DNA of 64,000 nt. Source: Serratia marcescens. GTDB taxonomy: Bacteria > Pseudomonadota > Gammaproteobacteria > Enterobacterales > Enterobacteriaceae. The position numbers and the translations under genes were made by a program. This document shows, piece by piece, positions 54,022-62,911 of this stretch. How positions within the stretch are numbered: the stretch's first letter is position 1; the number at the start of each line of letters is the position of its first letter. The stretch lies in the NCBI RefSeq assembly GCF_001902635.1, contig NZ_MJAO01000001.1, positions 248,001 through 312,000 on the forward strand. Reading direction: 5' to 3'. The notes beneath the pieces are model-generated. The model searched no databases, was not told the DNA's origin, and saw only the letters and a program-made list of their open reading frames with translations.

Positions 54022-55167
54022 ATGGCCAAGTTTGATACGTTGACCGTTCACGCCGGTTACACCCCGGACGCCACCGGCGCAGTGATGCCGGCGATTTACG
54101 CCACCTCCACCTATGCCCAGCCGGCGCCGGGCGAGCATACCGGCTACGAATACTCCCGCAGCGCCAACCCGACGCGCACCGCGCTGGAAAGCGCCATCGC
54201 CGAACTGGAGGGCGGCAGCCGCGGCTACGCCTTCGCCTCCGGTCTGGCGGCCTGCTCCACGGTGCTGGAGCTGCTCGATAAGGACAGCCACCTGGTGGCG
54301 GTGGACGACCTGTACGGCGGCACCTATCGCCTGCTGGAAAAGGTGCGCAGCCGTACCGCCGGCCTGCGCGTCACCTACGTGTCGCCGGCGGATCTCGCCG
54401 GGCTGGAACAGGCGATCGAGCCGGACACCAAAATGATCTGGGTGGAAACCCCGACCAACCCGTTGCTGAAGCTGGCGGATCTGGGCGCCATCGCCGCGAT
54501 CGCCAAAAAGCATCAGCTTATCAGCGTGGCGGACAATACCTTCGCTTCGCCGTATCTGCAGCGTCCGCTGGATCTGGGCTTTGACGTGGTAGTGCACTCC
54601 GCCACCAAATACCTCAACGGCCACTCCGACGTGGTAGCCGGCGTCGCGGCGGTGGGGGATAACCCGGCGCTGGCGGAACAGCTCGGTTTCCTGCAAAACG
54701 CGGTCGGCGGCATTCTCGATCCGTTCAGCAGCTTCCTGACGCTGCGCGGCATCCGCACCCTGGCCCTGCGCATGCAGCGCCACAGCGACAGCGCGCTGCG
54801 CATCGCCCAGTGGCTGGAGAGCCAACCGCAGGTAGAAAACGTCTACTATCCCGGCCTGCCGAGCCATCCGCAGCACGCGCTGGCGGCGCGCCAGATGACG
54901 CGCTTCGGCGGCATGATCTCGGTGCGGCTGAAAGGCGACGACGCCTATGCGCGCCGGGTCATCAAGCGCTCACGCCTGTTCACCCTGGCGGAAAGCCTGG
55001 GCGGCGTAGAAAGCCTGATCAGCCAACCGTTCAGCATGACGCACGCCTCCATTCCGCTGGAACAGCGCCTGGCAACCGGCATCACGCCGCAGTTGGTGCG
55101 CCTGTCGGTGGGGATTGAAGATGTGGAAGATCTGATCGCCGATCTGCAACAGGCGCTGGCGGAATAA
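54022..55167 (+). CDS. Cystathionine gamma-lyase / gamma-synthase family enzyme
   Basis: 381 residues, Cys/Met-metabolism PLP family. YSRSANPTRTALESAIAELE, FASGLAACSTVLELLDKDSH, DDLYGGTYRLLEKV, ETPTNPLLKLADLGAIA and the PLP lysine in VVHSATKYLNGHSDVVAG are visible. Next to cbs, the lyase activity (cystathionine to cysteine) is favoured over the synthase, because cbs would supply cystathionine; the family alone does not decide. Confidence 0.9.
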   Translation: MAKFDTLTVHAGYTPDATGAVMPAIYATSTYAQPAPGEHTGYEYSRSANPTRTALESAIAELEGGSRGYAFASGLAACSTVLELLDKDSHLVAVDDLYGGTYRLLEKVRSRTAGLRVTYVSPADLAGLEQAIEPDTKMIWVETPTNPLLKLADLGAIAAIAKKHQLISVADNTFASPYLQRPLDLGFDVVVHSATKYLNGHSDVVAGVAAVGDNPALAEQLGFLQNAVGGILDPFSSFLTLRGIRTLALRMQRHSDSALRIAQWLESQPQVENVYYPGLPSHPQHALAARQMTRFGGMISVRLKGDDAYARRVIKRSRLFTLAESLGGVESLISQPFSMTHASIPLEQRLATGITPQLVRLSVGIEDVEDLIADLQQALAE

Positions 55168-55190
55168 TCGGCCGCATAAATGCACTATCG

Positions 55191-55216
55191 GCCCGGCCAT
55201 TGCGCCGGGCTTTTTT
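55191..55216. terminator. Terminator after the transsulfuration pair
   Basis: GCCCGG, an eight-base loop and CCGGGC, followed by six T residues, 23 bases after the stop. Confidence 0.88.
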
Positions 55217-55227
55217 ACGCCCGCCAG

Positions 55228-56253
55228 TCAAACGCCGATGACGTCCTGATAAAAACGGTGCGCCACATCGGGATGGGAACGGATGCGGCCTTTCAGGTAG
55301 TTGTCACCCACGTCGCGCAGCAGCGGGTTGAGCGGATCGCTGGCCAGGCCGCGCGCCTGCGCCGCCAGCGGCGGCGGCAGTCGATACAGCGGCACCACCG
55401 CGTCCAATCGCGCGCCGAGGAAGAAAGCGATCGACAGTCTGTCGCGCCCCGCCGGCGGCGTTTCTACCCGGTGCACCGTAGCGCGCAGATAGCCGTCGGT
55501 CGCCAGCTCCAGCAGCTCGCCGATGTTCACCACGAAGGTGTCTTCGCGCGGCTGGGCGTCGATCCACCGCCCTTCGCTCACCTCCACCTGCAACCCTTTT
55601 TGCGCGTCCTGCAGCAGGAAGCTGAGAAAGCCGGAGTCCTTGTGCGCACCGACGCCCTGCTCACTGGCGGTGGCGTCCCGCCCCGGGTAGCGGATCAGTT
55701 TGATGTGCTCGTTGGGTTTGTCGCCGTACAAGCGATCAAAAGCCTGCTCCGGCAGCGACAGCGTCAGCGCGAAAGCGCGCAGCAGCCGCAGCGACATGGC
55801 GGTCATCGCCTGCTGCCACTGCAGCAGCAGCGGCTTCAGCGTCGGCAGCGCCGCCGGCCACTGGTTTGGCCCCTGCAGGCGCGCCCAGCGCGGGGTGTCG
55901 TCAGACAGCGTCAGCGCCGGGCGTTCGGCGCCGATATCGAACTGCTCGCGCCAGTCCGCTTGGCCGCGCGTGAGTTCCGCCGCCGCCCGGTTGTAACCGC
56001 GAAAATGCGGCGAGTGCACCATCTGCACCGCCAGCTTGTCGGCCTCCGGCAGCGCGAAAAATTGCCGCGCGCACTGCTGCAGCCGCGCATTCAACGCGCC
56101 GTCCACACCGTGCCCACGCAGATAGAAAAAGCCGACATCGCGGGCCGCCGCGCGCAAATCGTCGAGAAAGGCGCGCCGCTGGCGCGCATCGCCGTCAAGC
56201 TGCGAAAGATCCAGCAGCGGCAGCGTCTTCAACGTCGTCAGGTGCGTCATCAT
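55228..56253 (-). CDS. 2-oxoglutarate/Fe(II)-dependent oxygenase (isopenicillin N synthase-like)
   Basis: 341 residues from the ATG at 56253, with GAGG six bases before. Iron ligands are seen in GVGAHKDSGFLSFLLQD (His, Asp) and ATVHRVETPPAGRDRLSIAF (His), with the Arg-x-Ser that binds the co-substrate. The N-terminal part matches the DIOX_N domain (FFYLRGHGVDGALNARLQQC, FRGYNRAAAELTRGQADWRE). The substrate is unknown. It converges on the transsulfuration pair. Confidence 0.87.
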   Translation of the reverse strand: MMTHLTTLKTLPLLDLSQLDGDARQRRAFLDDLRAAARDVGFFYLRGHGVDGALNARLQQCARQFFALPEADKLAVQMVHSPHFRGYNRAAAELTRGQADWREQFDIGAERPALTLSDDTPRWARLQGPNQWPAALPTLKPLLLQWQQAMTAMSLRLLRAFALTLSLPEQAFDRLYGDKPNEHIKLIRYPGRDATASEQGVGAHKDSGFLSFLLQDAQKGLQVEVSEGRWIDAQPREDTFVVNIGELLELATDGYLRATVHRVETPPAGRDRLSIAFFLGARLDAVVPLYRLPPPLAAQARGLASDPLNPLLRDVGDNYLKGRIRSHPDVAHRFYQDVIGV

Positions 56254-56311
56254 GCGGTTCCTCTTCTTCTCCAATCACGATCGGGCTGCCGTACAGGCGA
56301 ATAATCAACAT
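56195..56311 (-). CDS. Possible 38-codon leader peptide overlapping the oxygenase gene
   Basis: ATG at 56311 with a strong GGGGAG site five bases before. The peptide reads MLIIRLYGSPIVIGEEEEPH and ends DDVEDAAAAGSFAA. It starts 58 bases upstream of the oxygenase and runs 59 bases into it in another frame. It may couple translation to the oxygenase gene, or be a small protein. No homology is recognised. Confidence 0.4.
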   Translation of the reverse strand: MLIIRLYGSPIVIGEEEEPHDDAPDDVEDAAAAGSFAA

Positions 56312-56538
56312 TGTCACTCCCCAGCGAGTGGCTGCGTGTGCCCCATAGTTATCACCGCGCCCGCCGGGGCGGCCAATATTGTTGCGTTCTAAGTTATGCA
56401 AACGTTCAACAAACTGTCGCAAAACCGTCATCAATGTTTCTTATGCTCTGCGCAATTTCGCCGACGCCGCTGGCTGGCGACGTGCGCTATCCGCTATCCT
56501 GTAAACGACCTCATACCCTGCCTGCCGGAGAAATACTG

Positions 56539-57195
56539 ATGGATTTAGCCTTATTCGACCTGGATGAAACCCTGATTGACGATGACAGCGCCAGCCTGTG
56601 GATCCGCTGGCTGGTCGGCCAGGGATTCGCGCCGGCGGAGCTGGAACTGCAGGAGCAGCAGCTGATGCAGCTCTATTATCAGGGCAAGCTGTCGATGGAA
56701 GACTACATGCAGGCCACGCTGGCACCGCTGACCGGCCTGAGCGTGCAAACCGTGGCCGGCTGGGTGCAGCGCTACATTCGCCGCGACATCTTGCCGCGCG
56801 TCTATCCTGCCGCCCGTGAACGCCTGCAGTGGCACCGCGAACGCGGTGACTGCATCCTGGTGATCTCCGCCACCGGCGAGCACCTGGTGGCGCCGATCGC
56901 CGAACAGCTCGGTGCCGACGATGCGCTGGCGATCGGCGTGGAGATCAGCGACGGCCGCTTCACCGGCAACACTTACGGCACCATGACCTACCAACAGGGT
57001 AAGGTGATCCGCCTGCAACACTGGCTGGCGCAGCACCCGCACCTGAAATTCGAACACAGCCACGGTTACAGCGACTCCCTCAACGACAAGGCGATGCTGC
57101 AGTTCGTCGACAGCGCCACGGTGATTAATCCCGACAGCGAACTGAGCACGCTGGCGGCGGAGCACGGCTGGGAAGTGTGCCGCTGGGAGCGCTGA
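56539..57195 (+). CDS. HAD-family phosphatase (SerB-like subclass IB)
   Basis: 218 residues from the ATG at 56539 (GGAG before it). Nucleophile motif MDLALFDLDETLIDDDSASL, motif II VISATGEHLVAPIAEQLGAD, and the motif III/IV region GKVIRLQHWLAQHP with HSHGYSDSLNDKAMLQFVD. The alpha-helical cap is between residues about 20 and 95. Similar enzymes dephosphorylate small phosphoesters; the substrate is not known. Confidence 0.86.
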   Translation: MDLALFDLDETLIDDDSASLWIRWLVGQGFAPAELELQEQQLMQLYYQGKLSMEDYMQATLAPLTGLSVQTVAGWVQRYIRRDILPRVYPAARERLQWHRERGDCILVISATGEHLVAPIAEQLGADDALAIGVEISDGRFTGNTYGTMTYQQGKVIRLQHWLAQHPHLKFEHSHGYSDSLNDKAMLQFVDSATVINPDSELSTLAAEHGWEVCRWER

Positions 57196-57284
57196 GCGGC
57201 AGGCAAAAAGTGCCCTGCGGTGTGACAAAAAGCGCGTTGTGGCGTAGGTATAGAGGGTCCTTAATCCACTAACGGAGTTACGCA

Positions 57285-57905
57285 ATGCTGACCATTTGGG
57301 GCCGTGAGAATTCGAACAACGTCAGGAAGGTGCTGTGGTGCGCCGCCGAACTGGGGCTGAGCTACACCCACATCAACGCCGGCGGCGCGTTCGGCAAGGT
57401 AAACGAAGAGAGCTACCGCGCGCTGAATCCGAACGGCCTGGTGCCGCTGCTGCAGGACGATGACTTCGTGCTGTGGGAGTCCAACACTATCGTGCGCTAC
57501 CTGGCGGCGAAATTCGGCGACGCGACGTTCTATCCGCCAGATCTGCAGGCGCGCGCCGCCGCCGAGAAATGGATGGACTGGACCACCTCAACCATCGTCC
57601 CGGCCTTCACCATCGTCTTTTGGGGCCTGGTGCGCACCGCGCCGGAGTTGCGCGATATGGCGAAAATCGAAGCGGCGATCGCCACGCTGGAAAAACACTT
57701 TGACGTCATCGAACAGACGCTGGCGCACCAACCTTACCTCTCCGGTGAGGCGTGCGGTTTCGGTGATATCCCGCTCGGCAGTTTCGCCTACGCTTGGTTC
57801 GAAATGCCGATCGCCCGCCGCTCGCGGCCGAACATGGAGCGCTGGTATCAGCAGCTGCGCGCTCGCCCGGCCTATCAGCGCGGCGTAATGAGCGCCCTCA
57901 CCTGA
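57285..57905 (+). CDS. yliJ: Glutathione S-transferase (YliJ/GstB-like)
   Basis: 206 residues. Thioredoxin-like N-terminus MLTIWGRENSNNVRKVLWCA, the glutathione-binding turn NPNGLVPLLQDDDFVLWESN, then an all-helical C-domain (AAEKWMDWTTSTIVPAFTIV, RPNMERWYQQLRARPAYQRG). The position beside yliI agrees with E. coli yliI-yliJ-dacC. Confidence 0.87.
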   Translation: MLTIWGRENSNNVRKVLWCAAELGLSYTHINAGGAFGKVNEESYRALNPNGLVPLLQDDDFVLWESNTIVRYLAAKFGDATFYPPDLQARAAAEKWMDWTTSTIVPAFTIVFWGLVRTAPELRDMAKIEAAIATLEKHFDVIEQTLAHQPYLSGEACGFGDIPLGSFAYAWFEMPIARRSRPNMERWYQQLRARPAYQRGVMSALT

Positions 57906-57911
57906 CCCGTA

Positions 57912-57931
57912 CGGGGCGTTACGACGCCCCG
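57912..57931. terminator. Hairpin between yliJ and yliI
   Basis: CGGGGCGT, loop TACG, ACGCCCCG between two converging genes; it overlaps the yliI stop. No long T-run on either side, so it may end transcription weakly. Confidence 0.6.
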
Positions 57932-59019
57932 ACTTTCAGCAGCTTGCCGTCCCGCTCGTCCGTCAGCAGATACAGGTAGCCATCCGGGCCGCTGCGCACC
58001 TCGCGAATGCGCTCGCCGCGATCGCCCAGCAGCCGCTCTTCCGCCACCACCTTGTCACCTTCCAATGTCAGGCGAATCAGCTCCTTTTGCGCCAGCGCGC
58101 CGATGAACAGCGAGTGCCGCCAGGCGGGGAAGCGCTGCCCGTCATAGAACGCCATGCCGCTGAGGCCGGGCGAGACCCGCCAATAGTGCAGCGGCTGTTC
58201 GGTGCCGGGCACCCGTTCCCCTTTGGCCTCCGGGATCGGCTGGCCGGAATAGTTGATGCCATAGGTGGCCAGCGGCCAACCGTAGTTTTTACCCGGCAGC
58301 GGGATGTTGAGCTCATCGCCGCCGCGCGGGCCGTGCTCGTGTTCCCAGATCGCGCCGCTCCACGGGTTCAGCGCCAACCCTTGCGGATTGCGGTGGCCGT
58401 AGGACCAGACTTCCGGCCGTTTACCGGCCTGGCCAACCCAGGGGTTGTCCGGCGGCACTGCGCCTTCGGCGTTCAGCCGCACCAGCTTGCCCTGCAGCTT
58501 GTCGGTCTCCTGCGCCGTCGGCCGCTGGTTGTTTTCGCCCAGCGCGATAAACAGATAACCCTGCCGATCGAACGCCAGCTTGCCGCCGAAGTGATTGCCG
58601 ACCGACAGCTTGGGCAGTTGGCGGAAGATCACCTTAAAGTTTTCCAGCCGCCCGCCGTCGTCACTCAGACGGCCGTAGCCGACCGCGGTACCGGCTTTGC
58701 CGCCCTCGCCCGGCTCGGCGAAGCTCAGGTACACCCGGCGGCTGGTGGCGAAGTCGGGCGCCGGCAGCACCTCCAGCAGGCCACCCTGCCCCTCGGCGTA
58801 AACCGGCGGCACGCCGGCGATCGGCGGCGACAGGCCTTTGTCCTGCTGCCATAGCCGCAGCCGGCCGGGCCGTTCGGTGATAAGCAAGCCTTGTTCCGCC
58901 GGCAAAAAGGCCAGCGACCACGGGTGTTCCAGGCCGTCCTGCAGTTGGCTGACCGTCGGCGCGGCCTGCAACAGGCCGCTGCACAGCAACAAACCGGCCA
59001 GTAGCGTCAATCGGGGCAT
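57919..59019 (-). CDS. yliI: PQQ-dependent aldose sugar dehydrogenase YliI
   Basis: 366 residues with a signal peptide (MPRLTLLAGLLLCSGLLQAA), so periplasmic. Six-bladed propeller of the soluble glucose dehydrogenase type: EHPWSLAFLPAEQGLLITER, GNHFGGKLAFDRQGYLFIAL, WSYGHRNPQGLALNPWSGAI, EHGPRGGDELNIPLPGKNYG and RSGPDGYLYLLTDERDGKLL. In E. coli it oxidises aldoses with added PQQ. Confidence 0.93.
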   Translation of the reverse strand: MPRLTLLAGLLLCSGLLQAAPTVSQLQDGLEHPWSLAFLPAEQGLLITERPGRLRLWQQDKGLSPPIAGVPPVYAEGQGGLLEVLPAPDFATSRRVYLSFAEPGEGGKAGTAVGYGRLSDDGGRLENFKVIFRQLPKLSVGNHFGGKLAFDRQGYLFIALGENNQRPTAQETDKLQGKLVRLNAEGAVPPDNPWVGQAGKRPEVWSYGHRNPQGLALNPWSGAIWEHEHGPRGGDELNIPLPGKNYGWPLATYGINYSGQPIPEAKGERVPGTEQPLHYWRVSPGLSGMAFYDGQRFPAWRHSLFIGALAQKELIRLTLEGDKVVAEERLLGDRGERIREVRSGPDGYLYLLTDERDGKLLKVGAS

Positions 59020-59150
59020 GGCGTCCTCCTGAGGATGAAATGACCCGTTTAGTGTAGCCCACGCATTCGGAACGGTCGTTTACATTACATTTCAACAGGT
59101 TGCCTTTTGGCCGCAGTATGCTTAAGTTAACGCATAACCCAGGAGGAAAA

Positions 59151-59570
59151 ATGGACATTACCGTTACCGACGCGATTGACGAACCCACCCTCGATGCGAT
59201 CAGGCAAGGCCTGCGCGCTTATAACCTGCCGCATATCGACGCCCGTCACCGCCGGCCGCTCAGCGTCTATGCGCGCGACGAGGCCGGCACGGTGATCGGC
59301 GGGCTGACCGCCGAAACCTGGGGCAACTGGCTGAGCGTCGAGTGGCTGTGGGTGGCGGATTCCCAACGCGGCAGCGGCCTCGGCGGCCGGCTGATGCGCG
59401 CCGCCGAACACGAGGCGCAGGCGCGCGGCTGCCGCTACGCTCGCCTGGATACCTTCAGCTTCCAGGCGCGGCCGTTCTACGAAAAGCTCGGCTATCAGCT
59501 GCAAATGACGCTGAAAGATTATCCGGTGGAGCATGAGTGCTATTTTCTCACCAAAACTCTGACTGATTAA
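59151..59570 (+). CDS. GNAT-family N-acetyltransferase
   Basis: 139 residues from the ATG at 59151, preceded by AGGAGG. Acetyl-CoA site motif A is visible in VEWLWVADSQRGSGLGGRLM, with RAAEHEAQARGCRYARLDTF and FQARPFYEKLGYQLQMTLKD after it. The substrate is unknown. The stop overlaps the start of the CorA-like gene as TAATG. Confidence 0.88.
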   Translation: MDITVTDAIDEPTLDAIRQGLRAYNLPHIDARHRRPLSVYARDEAGTVIGGLTAETWGNWLSVEWLWVADSQRGSGLGGRLMRAAEHEAQARGCRYARLDTFSFQARPFYEKLGYQLQMTLKDYPVEHECYFLTKTLTD

Positions 59571-60565
59571 TGGATGGACGGATGGACAGCAAAAGCATGG
59601 TGGTGAACTGTGTGGCGTACAAGGCCGGTCAACGGCTGGGCGAAGTGACCATCGACGACATCAGCGAGGTGGTCAAACAGCCGGACACCTTCGTCTGGCT
59701 GGGGCTCCGGCAGCCGGAGCCGGCGTTTATGCGCAAGGTGCAGGAGGAGTTCGGCCTGCACGATCTGGCGATAGAAGACGCGCTGTGTGCGCACCAGCGG
59801 CCGAAGCTGGAGACCTACGGCGACTCGCTGTTCATCGTGGTGAAAACCGCGCAGTGGGGCGAGCACGACGAAATCGAATACGGCGAGACCCATTTCTTCG
59901 TCGGCAAAAATTTCCTGGTGACGGTGCGCCACGGCGCTTCGCCCAGCTATGCGCCGATCCGCGCCAAGGCGGAAGAGAACCACAAGCAGATGTGCCGCGG
60001 GCCGGGATTTGCCCTCTATTCGGTATTGGACTTCGTGGTGGACAACTACCGTAGCGTGGTGGCGCGATTCGAGAGCACCATCGAGAACCTCGAGGCCAAC
60101 ATGTTCCAATCGGAGTTCGATCAGGCGGCGATTGAAAACGTCTATACCCTGCGCCGCCACCTGCTGGCGCTGCGCAACGCGGCGCTGCCGATGGATGAAA
60201 TCTGCAATCAGCTGATCCGCCTGCACGAAGAGGTGATCCCGAAAGAGCTGCGCGCCTATGTGCGCGACGTGCAGGATCACGCGCATCAGGTGGTCAGCAA
60301 CATCGACGACATGCGCGAAATGCTGACCAACGCCATGCACGTCAACCTGGCGCTGGTGACGGTCAAGCAGAACGAAGTGGTGAAACGGCTGGCGGGCTGG
60401 GGGGCGATTTTAGCCATCCCGACGGTGGTCTTCAGCCTGTACGGCATGAACTTCGCCGACATGCCGGAACTGAAGTTCCCGTGGGCCTACCACGCCACGC
60501 TGGGGGTAACCGCCGTCGGCTGCATTCTCCTGTATCAGAAGCTGAAGAAATCGGGCTGGCTGTAA
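59570..60565 (+). CDS. CorA-family divalent metal transporter
   Basis: 331 residues from the ATG at 59570; an ATG at 59582 is an alternative. A soluble N-terminal funnel (DTFVWLGLRQPEPAFMRKVQ, GLHDLAIEDALCAHQRPKLE), a long stalk helix, and two C-terminal membrane helices with the selectivity motif GMN (VVFSLYGMNFADMPE). Ends in basic KLKKSGWL. It moves Mg, Co, Ni or Zn; the direction is not clear from sequence. Distinct from the main CorA. Confidence 0.92.
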   Translation: MDGRMDSKSMVVNCVAYKAGQRLGEVTIDDISEVVKQPDTFVWLGLRQPEPAFMRKVQEEFGLHDLAIEDALCAHQRPKLETYGDSLFIVVKTAQWGEHDEIEYGETHFFVGKNFLVTVRHGASPSYAPIRAKAEENHKQMCRGPGFALYSVLDFVVDNYRSVVARFESTIENLEANMFQSEFDQAAIENVYTLRRHLLALRNAALPMDEICNQLIRLHEEVIPKELRAYVRDVQDHAHQVVSNIDDMREMLTNAMHVNLALVTVKQNEVVKRLAGWGAILAIPTVVFSLYGMNFADMPELKFPWAYHATLGVTAVGCILLYQKLKKSGWL

Positions 60566-60593
60566 GCGCCGAAACGCCGGCTGTTCCCGCCGT

Positions 60594-60639
60594 CAAAAAA
60601 CCTCTGCGGGGCAGCCGGGTCCATCGACCGCCCCGCCGC
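60594..60639 (-). terminator. Terminator of the nitrilase cluster
   Basis: On the minus strand GCGGGGCGGTC and the matching GCCCCGC form a stem, followed by TTTTTT. It lies just past the nitrilase stop. Confidence 0.65.
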
Positions 60640-60640
60640 T

Positions 60641-61453
60641 TCAATACAGCATCGGCCGCCGATCGCGATGCACGTGATTGTGGCGGCCGATGTGCTTGTC
60701 ATCGGCCGCGCCGATATCCATCGATGCCAGCACCATGCCTTCGCCAGCCAAACTCTGCGTCAACGGATAACCGTCGGCGTCGACAATCACCGATCCGCCG
60801 ATCCACGCAACGCCGCGCTCCGTTTCGCAACGATCGCACACCGCGATGAACAGCCGATTGACGGCGGCGTTGGCCTGCGCCTTCACCATCTCCGCCGGCC
60901 GTTCGCCCTGCGGGCGCGGCGCCAGCGGCCAGTTGACCGGCGCGCACAGCAACTGAGCGCCGGCCAGCGCCGGTAGCCGTACCCACTCCGGGAATTCGAG
61001 ATCGTAACAGATCATCACCGCCAACCGGCCGAAGCGGGTTTCGACGACCGGCGGCGGCCGATCGCCGGCGGTAAAAATGGTGCTCTCTTCGTGCCACAGG
61101 TGCACTTTGCGATAAATCGCCCTCATCCCCTGTGCATCGATCAATGCCGCGCTGTTGGCCACCTCACCATCGGGCAGCCGCTCGCAGAAACCGGCGACGA
61201 TCGCCACATCCCACTCGCGCGCCAGGGCTCCCCACAGGCTGAGGCTCGGCCCGTCTTCGGCCTCAGCCAACGCCCGCGCCTCCGCCTTATCGCGCAACAC
61301 GTAGCCGCTGTTCACCAGCTCCGGCAACACGATGACGTTGGCACCGCACTGCGCCGCCCGGCGGATCGCCTGGGCGGACAGCGCCCGATTATGCTCTGCT
61401 TCCCCGACCCGCAGCGCTAACTGGCAGCATGCGACGCTGACTTTTTCCTTCAC
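60641..61453 (-). CDS. Carbon-nitrogen hydrolase (nitrilase superfamily)
   Basis: 270 residues with the catalytic triad Glu (VIVLPELVNSGYVL), Lys (IYRKVHLWHEES) and Cys (VMICYDLEFPEWVR). Members hydrolyse amides, carbamoyl groups or nitriles. It starts in ATGA overlap with an NCS1 permease gene, so the permease probably brings its substrate or a precursor, such as a pyrimidine, hydantoin or ureido compound. The exact reaction is not known. Confidence 0.88.
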   Translation of the reverse strand: MKEKVSVACCQLALRVGEAEHNRALSAQAIRRAAQCGANVIVLPELVNSGYVLRDKAEARALAEAEDGPSLSLWGALAREWDVAIVAGFCERLPDGEVANSAALIDAQGMRAIYRKVHLWHEESTIFTAGDRPPPVVETRFGRLAVMICYDLEFPEWVRLPALAGAQLLCAPVNWPLAPRPQGERPAEMVKAQANAAVNRLFIAVCDRCETERGVAWIGGSVIVDADGYPLTQSLAGEGMVLASMDIGAADDKHIGRHNHVHRDRRPMLY

Positions 61454-62877
61454 TCCTGTTCTCCTTCCAATAAACGATCGCAGCGCAACGCCACCTGCCG
61501 TTCGGCCTCAAGATCGAGCTTCCGGCACATCACGACATAAACGCTCCCGGCCACCATCAGGCCGATCAGAAAAGCGATATCCGCGCCTCCCAGTAAAACA
61601 GCAAAGGGGCCGTTGTAAAAGCCCAACGTCATGAACGGCACCATCGCCAGCAGGCCGATCGCGTAGGCCGTCAGGCCAGGGCGCCCCCAGCGGCCGTAGA
61701 TCCCCGCCGGGTTGAAGATTTCACCGATCGCGTAATGCCCGCCGCGCACCACGTAAAAGTCCATCAGATTCACCGCCGTCCAGGGCACCAGGAAATACAG
61801 CATCAGCAGCACGAAGGTATTGAAGCTGGCGAGATAGCTTGCCGGGATAGCCAGCGCAACCGCGAACACCGTCAGGGCGACGACGCCAATGCCGATCATG
61901 CGTAATCTCAACGTCGGCGTCACTTTGCGAAACGCGTCAATCGCGCTGAGGCTGGTCAGCATTGCGCCATAACAGTTGACCGCCATGATGCCGACCAGCG
62001 AGGGCACGGCGATCAGCACAGCCAGCGTGCCAAACCTCGGATAGACGGCATTACCCACCGCCTGTACGCTGCCGATCGCATCGGGGGCCGGTAGCGCTGA
62101 AGCCAGAAACGCGCCCAGCGACATCAGCCAAAGCGCCGATCCGGCCGCCCCCAGATAAGTCCAAACGATCACTTTGGCAGACGGCGTTTCATGCGGCAAA
62201 TAGCGCGAGTAATCGGAAACATACACCGCGTAACTGATCTGGTAGCCGGCAGCCGCCGACAGCTGAATCAAAAAGGCCGCCCACGAGAAATGCCCGACGC
62301 CGACGACGGCGTCCATGCGCAGCGATAGAACGGCGCCGATCGTCAACACGCCGAACACCGCCATCATCACATAGGTCAGCCAGCGCTGCACCGCATGCAG
62401 CATATCGTGGCCGACGATCGCCAACAGCACGGCCACCGCGATCAGCAGCGCATACCAGGGAAGACGGTGGCCCGGCAACACCGTGTTGATCGCATCGGTC
62501 GCGAGAATGACGTTGAACACGTTGAAGCCGATGTAAACAAATACCACGGCGGCAAAGGGAACGATGGCGCCACGCAGGCCGAATTGGGCCCGCGACTGGA
62601 TCATTTGCGGCAGCCCCATGCGCGGCCCCTGGTTGGCATGACACGCCATGAAGAACGTGCCGAACCCCACACCGACGGCAATCGCCAACATCGAATAAAG
62701 CGCACCCAGCCCCAGCGCCGGGCCGGTGAAACCCACCACCATCGTCGTCAAAACGAAATTACCGGTGAACCAAAACGGCGCCTGATGCCAAACCTTGCCA
62801 TGCCGCTCGTGGCGGGGCACATAGTCTATCGAGCGCACTTCAATTTTTGGGCGTGACGCCACATTTCGATTGTTCAT
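61450..62877 (-). CDS. NCS1-family permease (cytosine/purine permease-like)
   Basis: 475 residues from the ATG at 62877, preceded by GAGGTGG. About 12 membrane segments; family blocks are WHQAPFWFTGNFVLTTMVVG, ACHANQGPRMGLPQMIQSRA, YAVYVSDYSRYLPHETPSAK and LVPWTAVNLMDFYVVRGGHY. NCS1 carriers import nucleobases and related compounds. It lies 34 bases after a sodium:solute symporter gene and overlaps the nitrilase start. Confidence 0.9.
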   Translation of the reverse strand: MNNRNVASRPKIEVRSIDYVPRHERHGKVWHQAPFWFTGNFVLTTMVVGFTGPALGLGALYSMLAIAVGVGFGTFFMACHANQGPRMGLPQMIQSRAQFGLRGAIVPFAAVVFVYIGFNVFNVILATDAINTVLPGHRLPWYALLIAVAVLLAIVGHDMLHAVQRWLTYVMMAVFGVLTIGAVLSLRMDAVVGVGHFSWAAFLIQLSAAAGYQISYAVYVSDYSRYLPHETPSAKVIVWTYLGAAGSALWLMSLGAFLASALPAPDAIGSVQAVGNAVYPRFGTLAVLIAVPSLVGIMAVNCYGAMLTSLSAIDAFRKVTPTLRLRMIGIGVVALTVFAVALAIPASYLASFNTFVLLMLYFLVPWTAVNLMDFYVVRGGHYAIGEIFNPAGIYGRWGRPGLTAYAIGLLAMVPFMTLGFYNGPFAVLLGGADIAFLIGLMVAGSVYVVMCRKLDLEAERQVALRCDRLLEGEQE

Positions 62878-62911
62878 GTTCCACCTCGTCGCGGTCATTA
62901 GCCTCGTCGTT

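Noticed and set aside
56311..56538. Upstream extension of the HAD phosphatase gene by 76 codons to a TTG
   Set aside because: The HAD motif must be close to the N-terminus, and the ATG at 56539 has a ribosome site; the extension has no conserved pattern.
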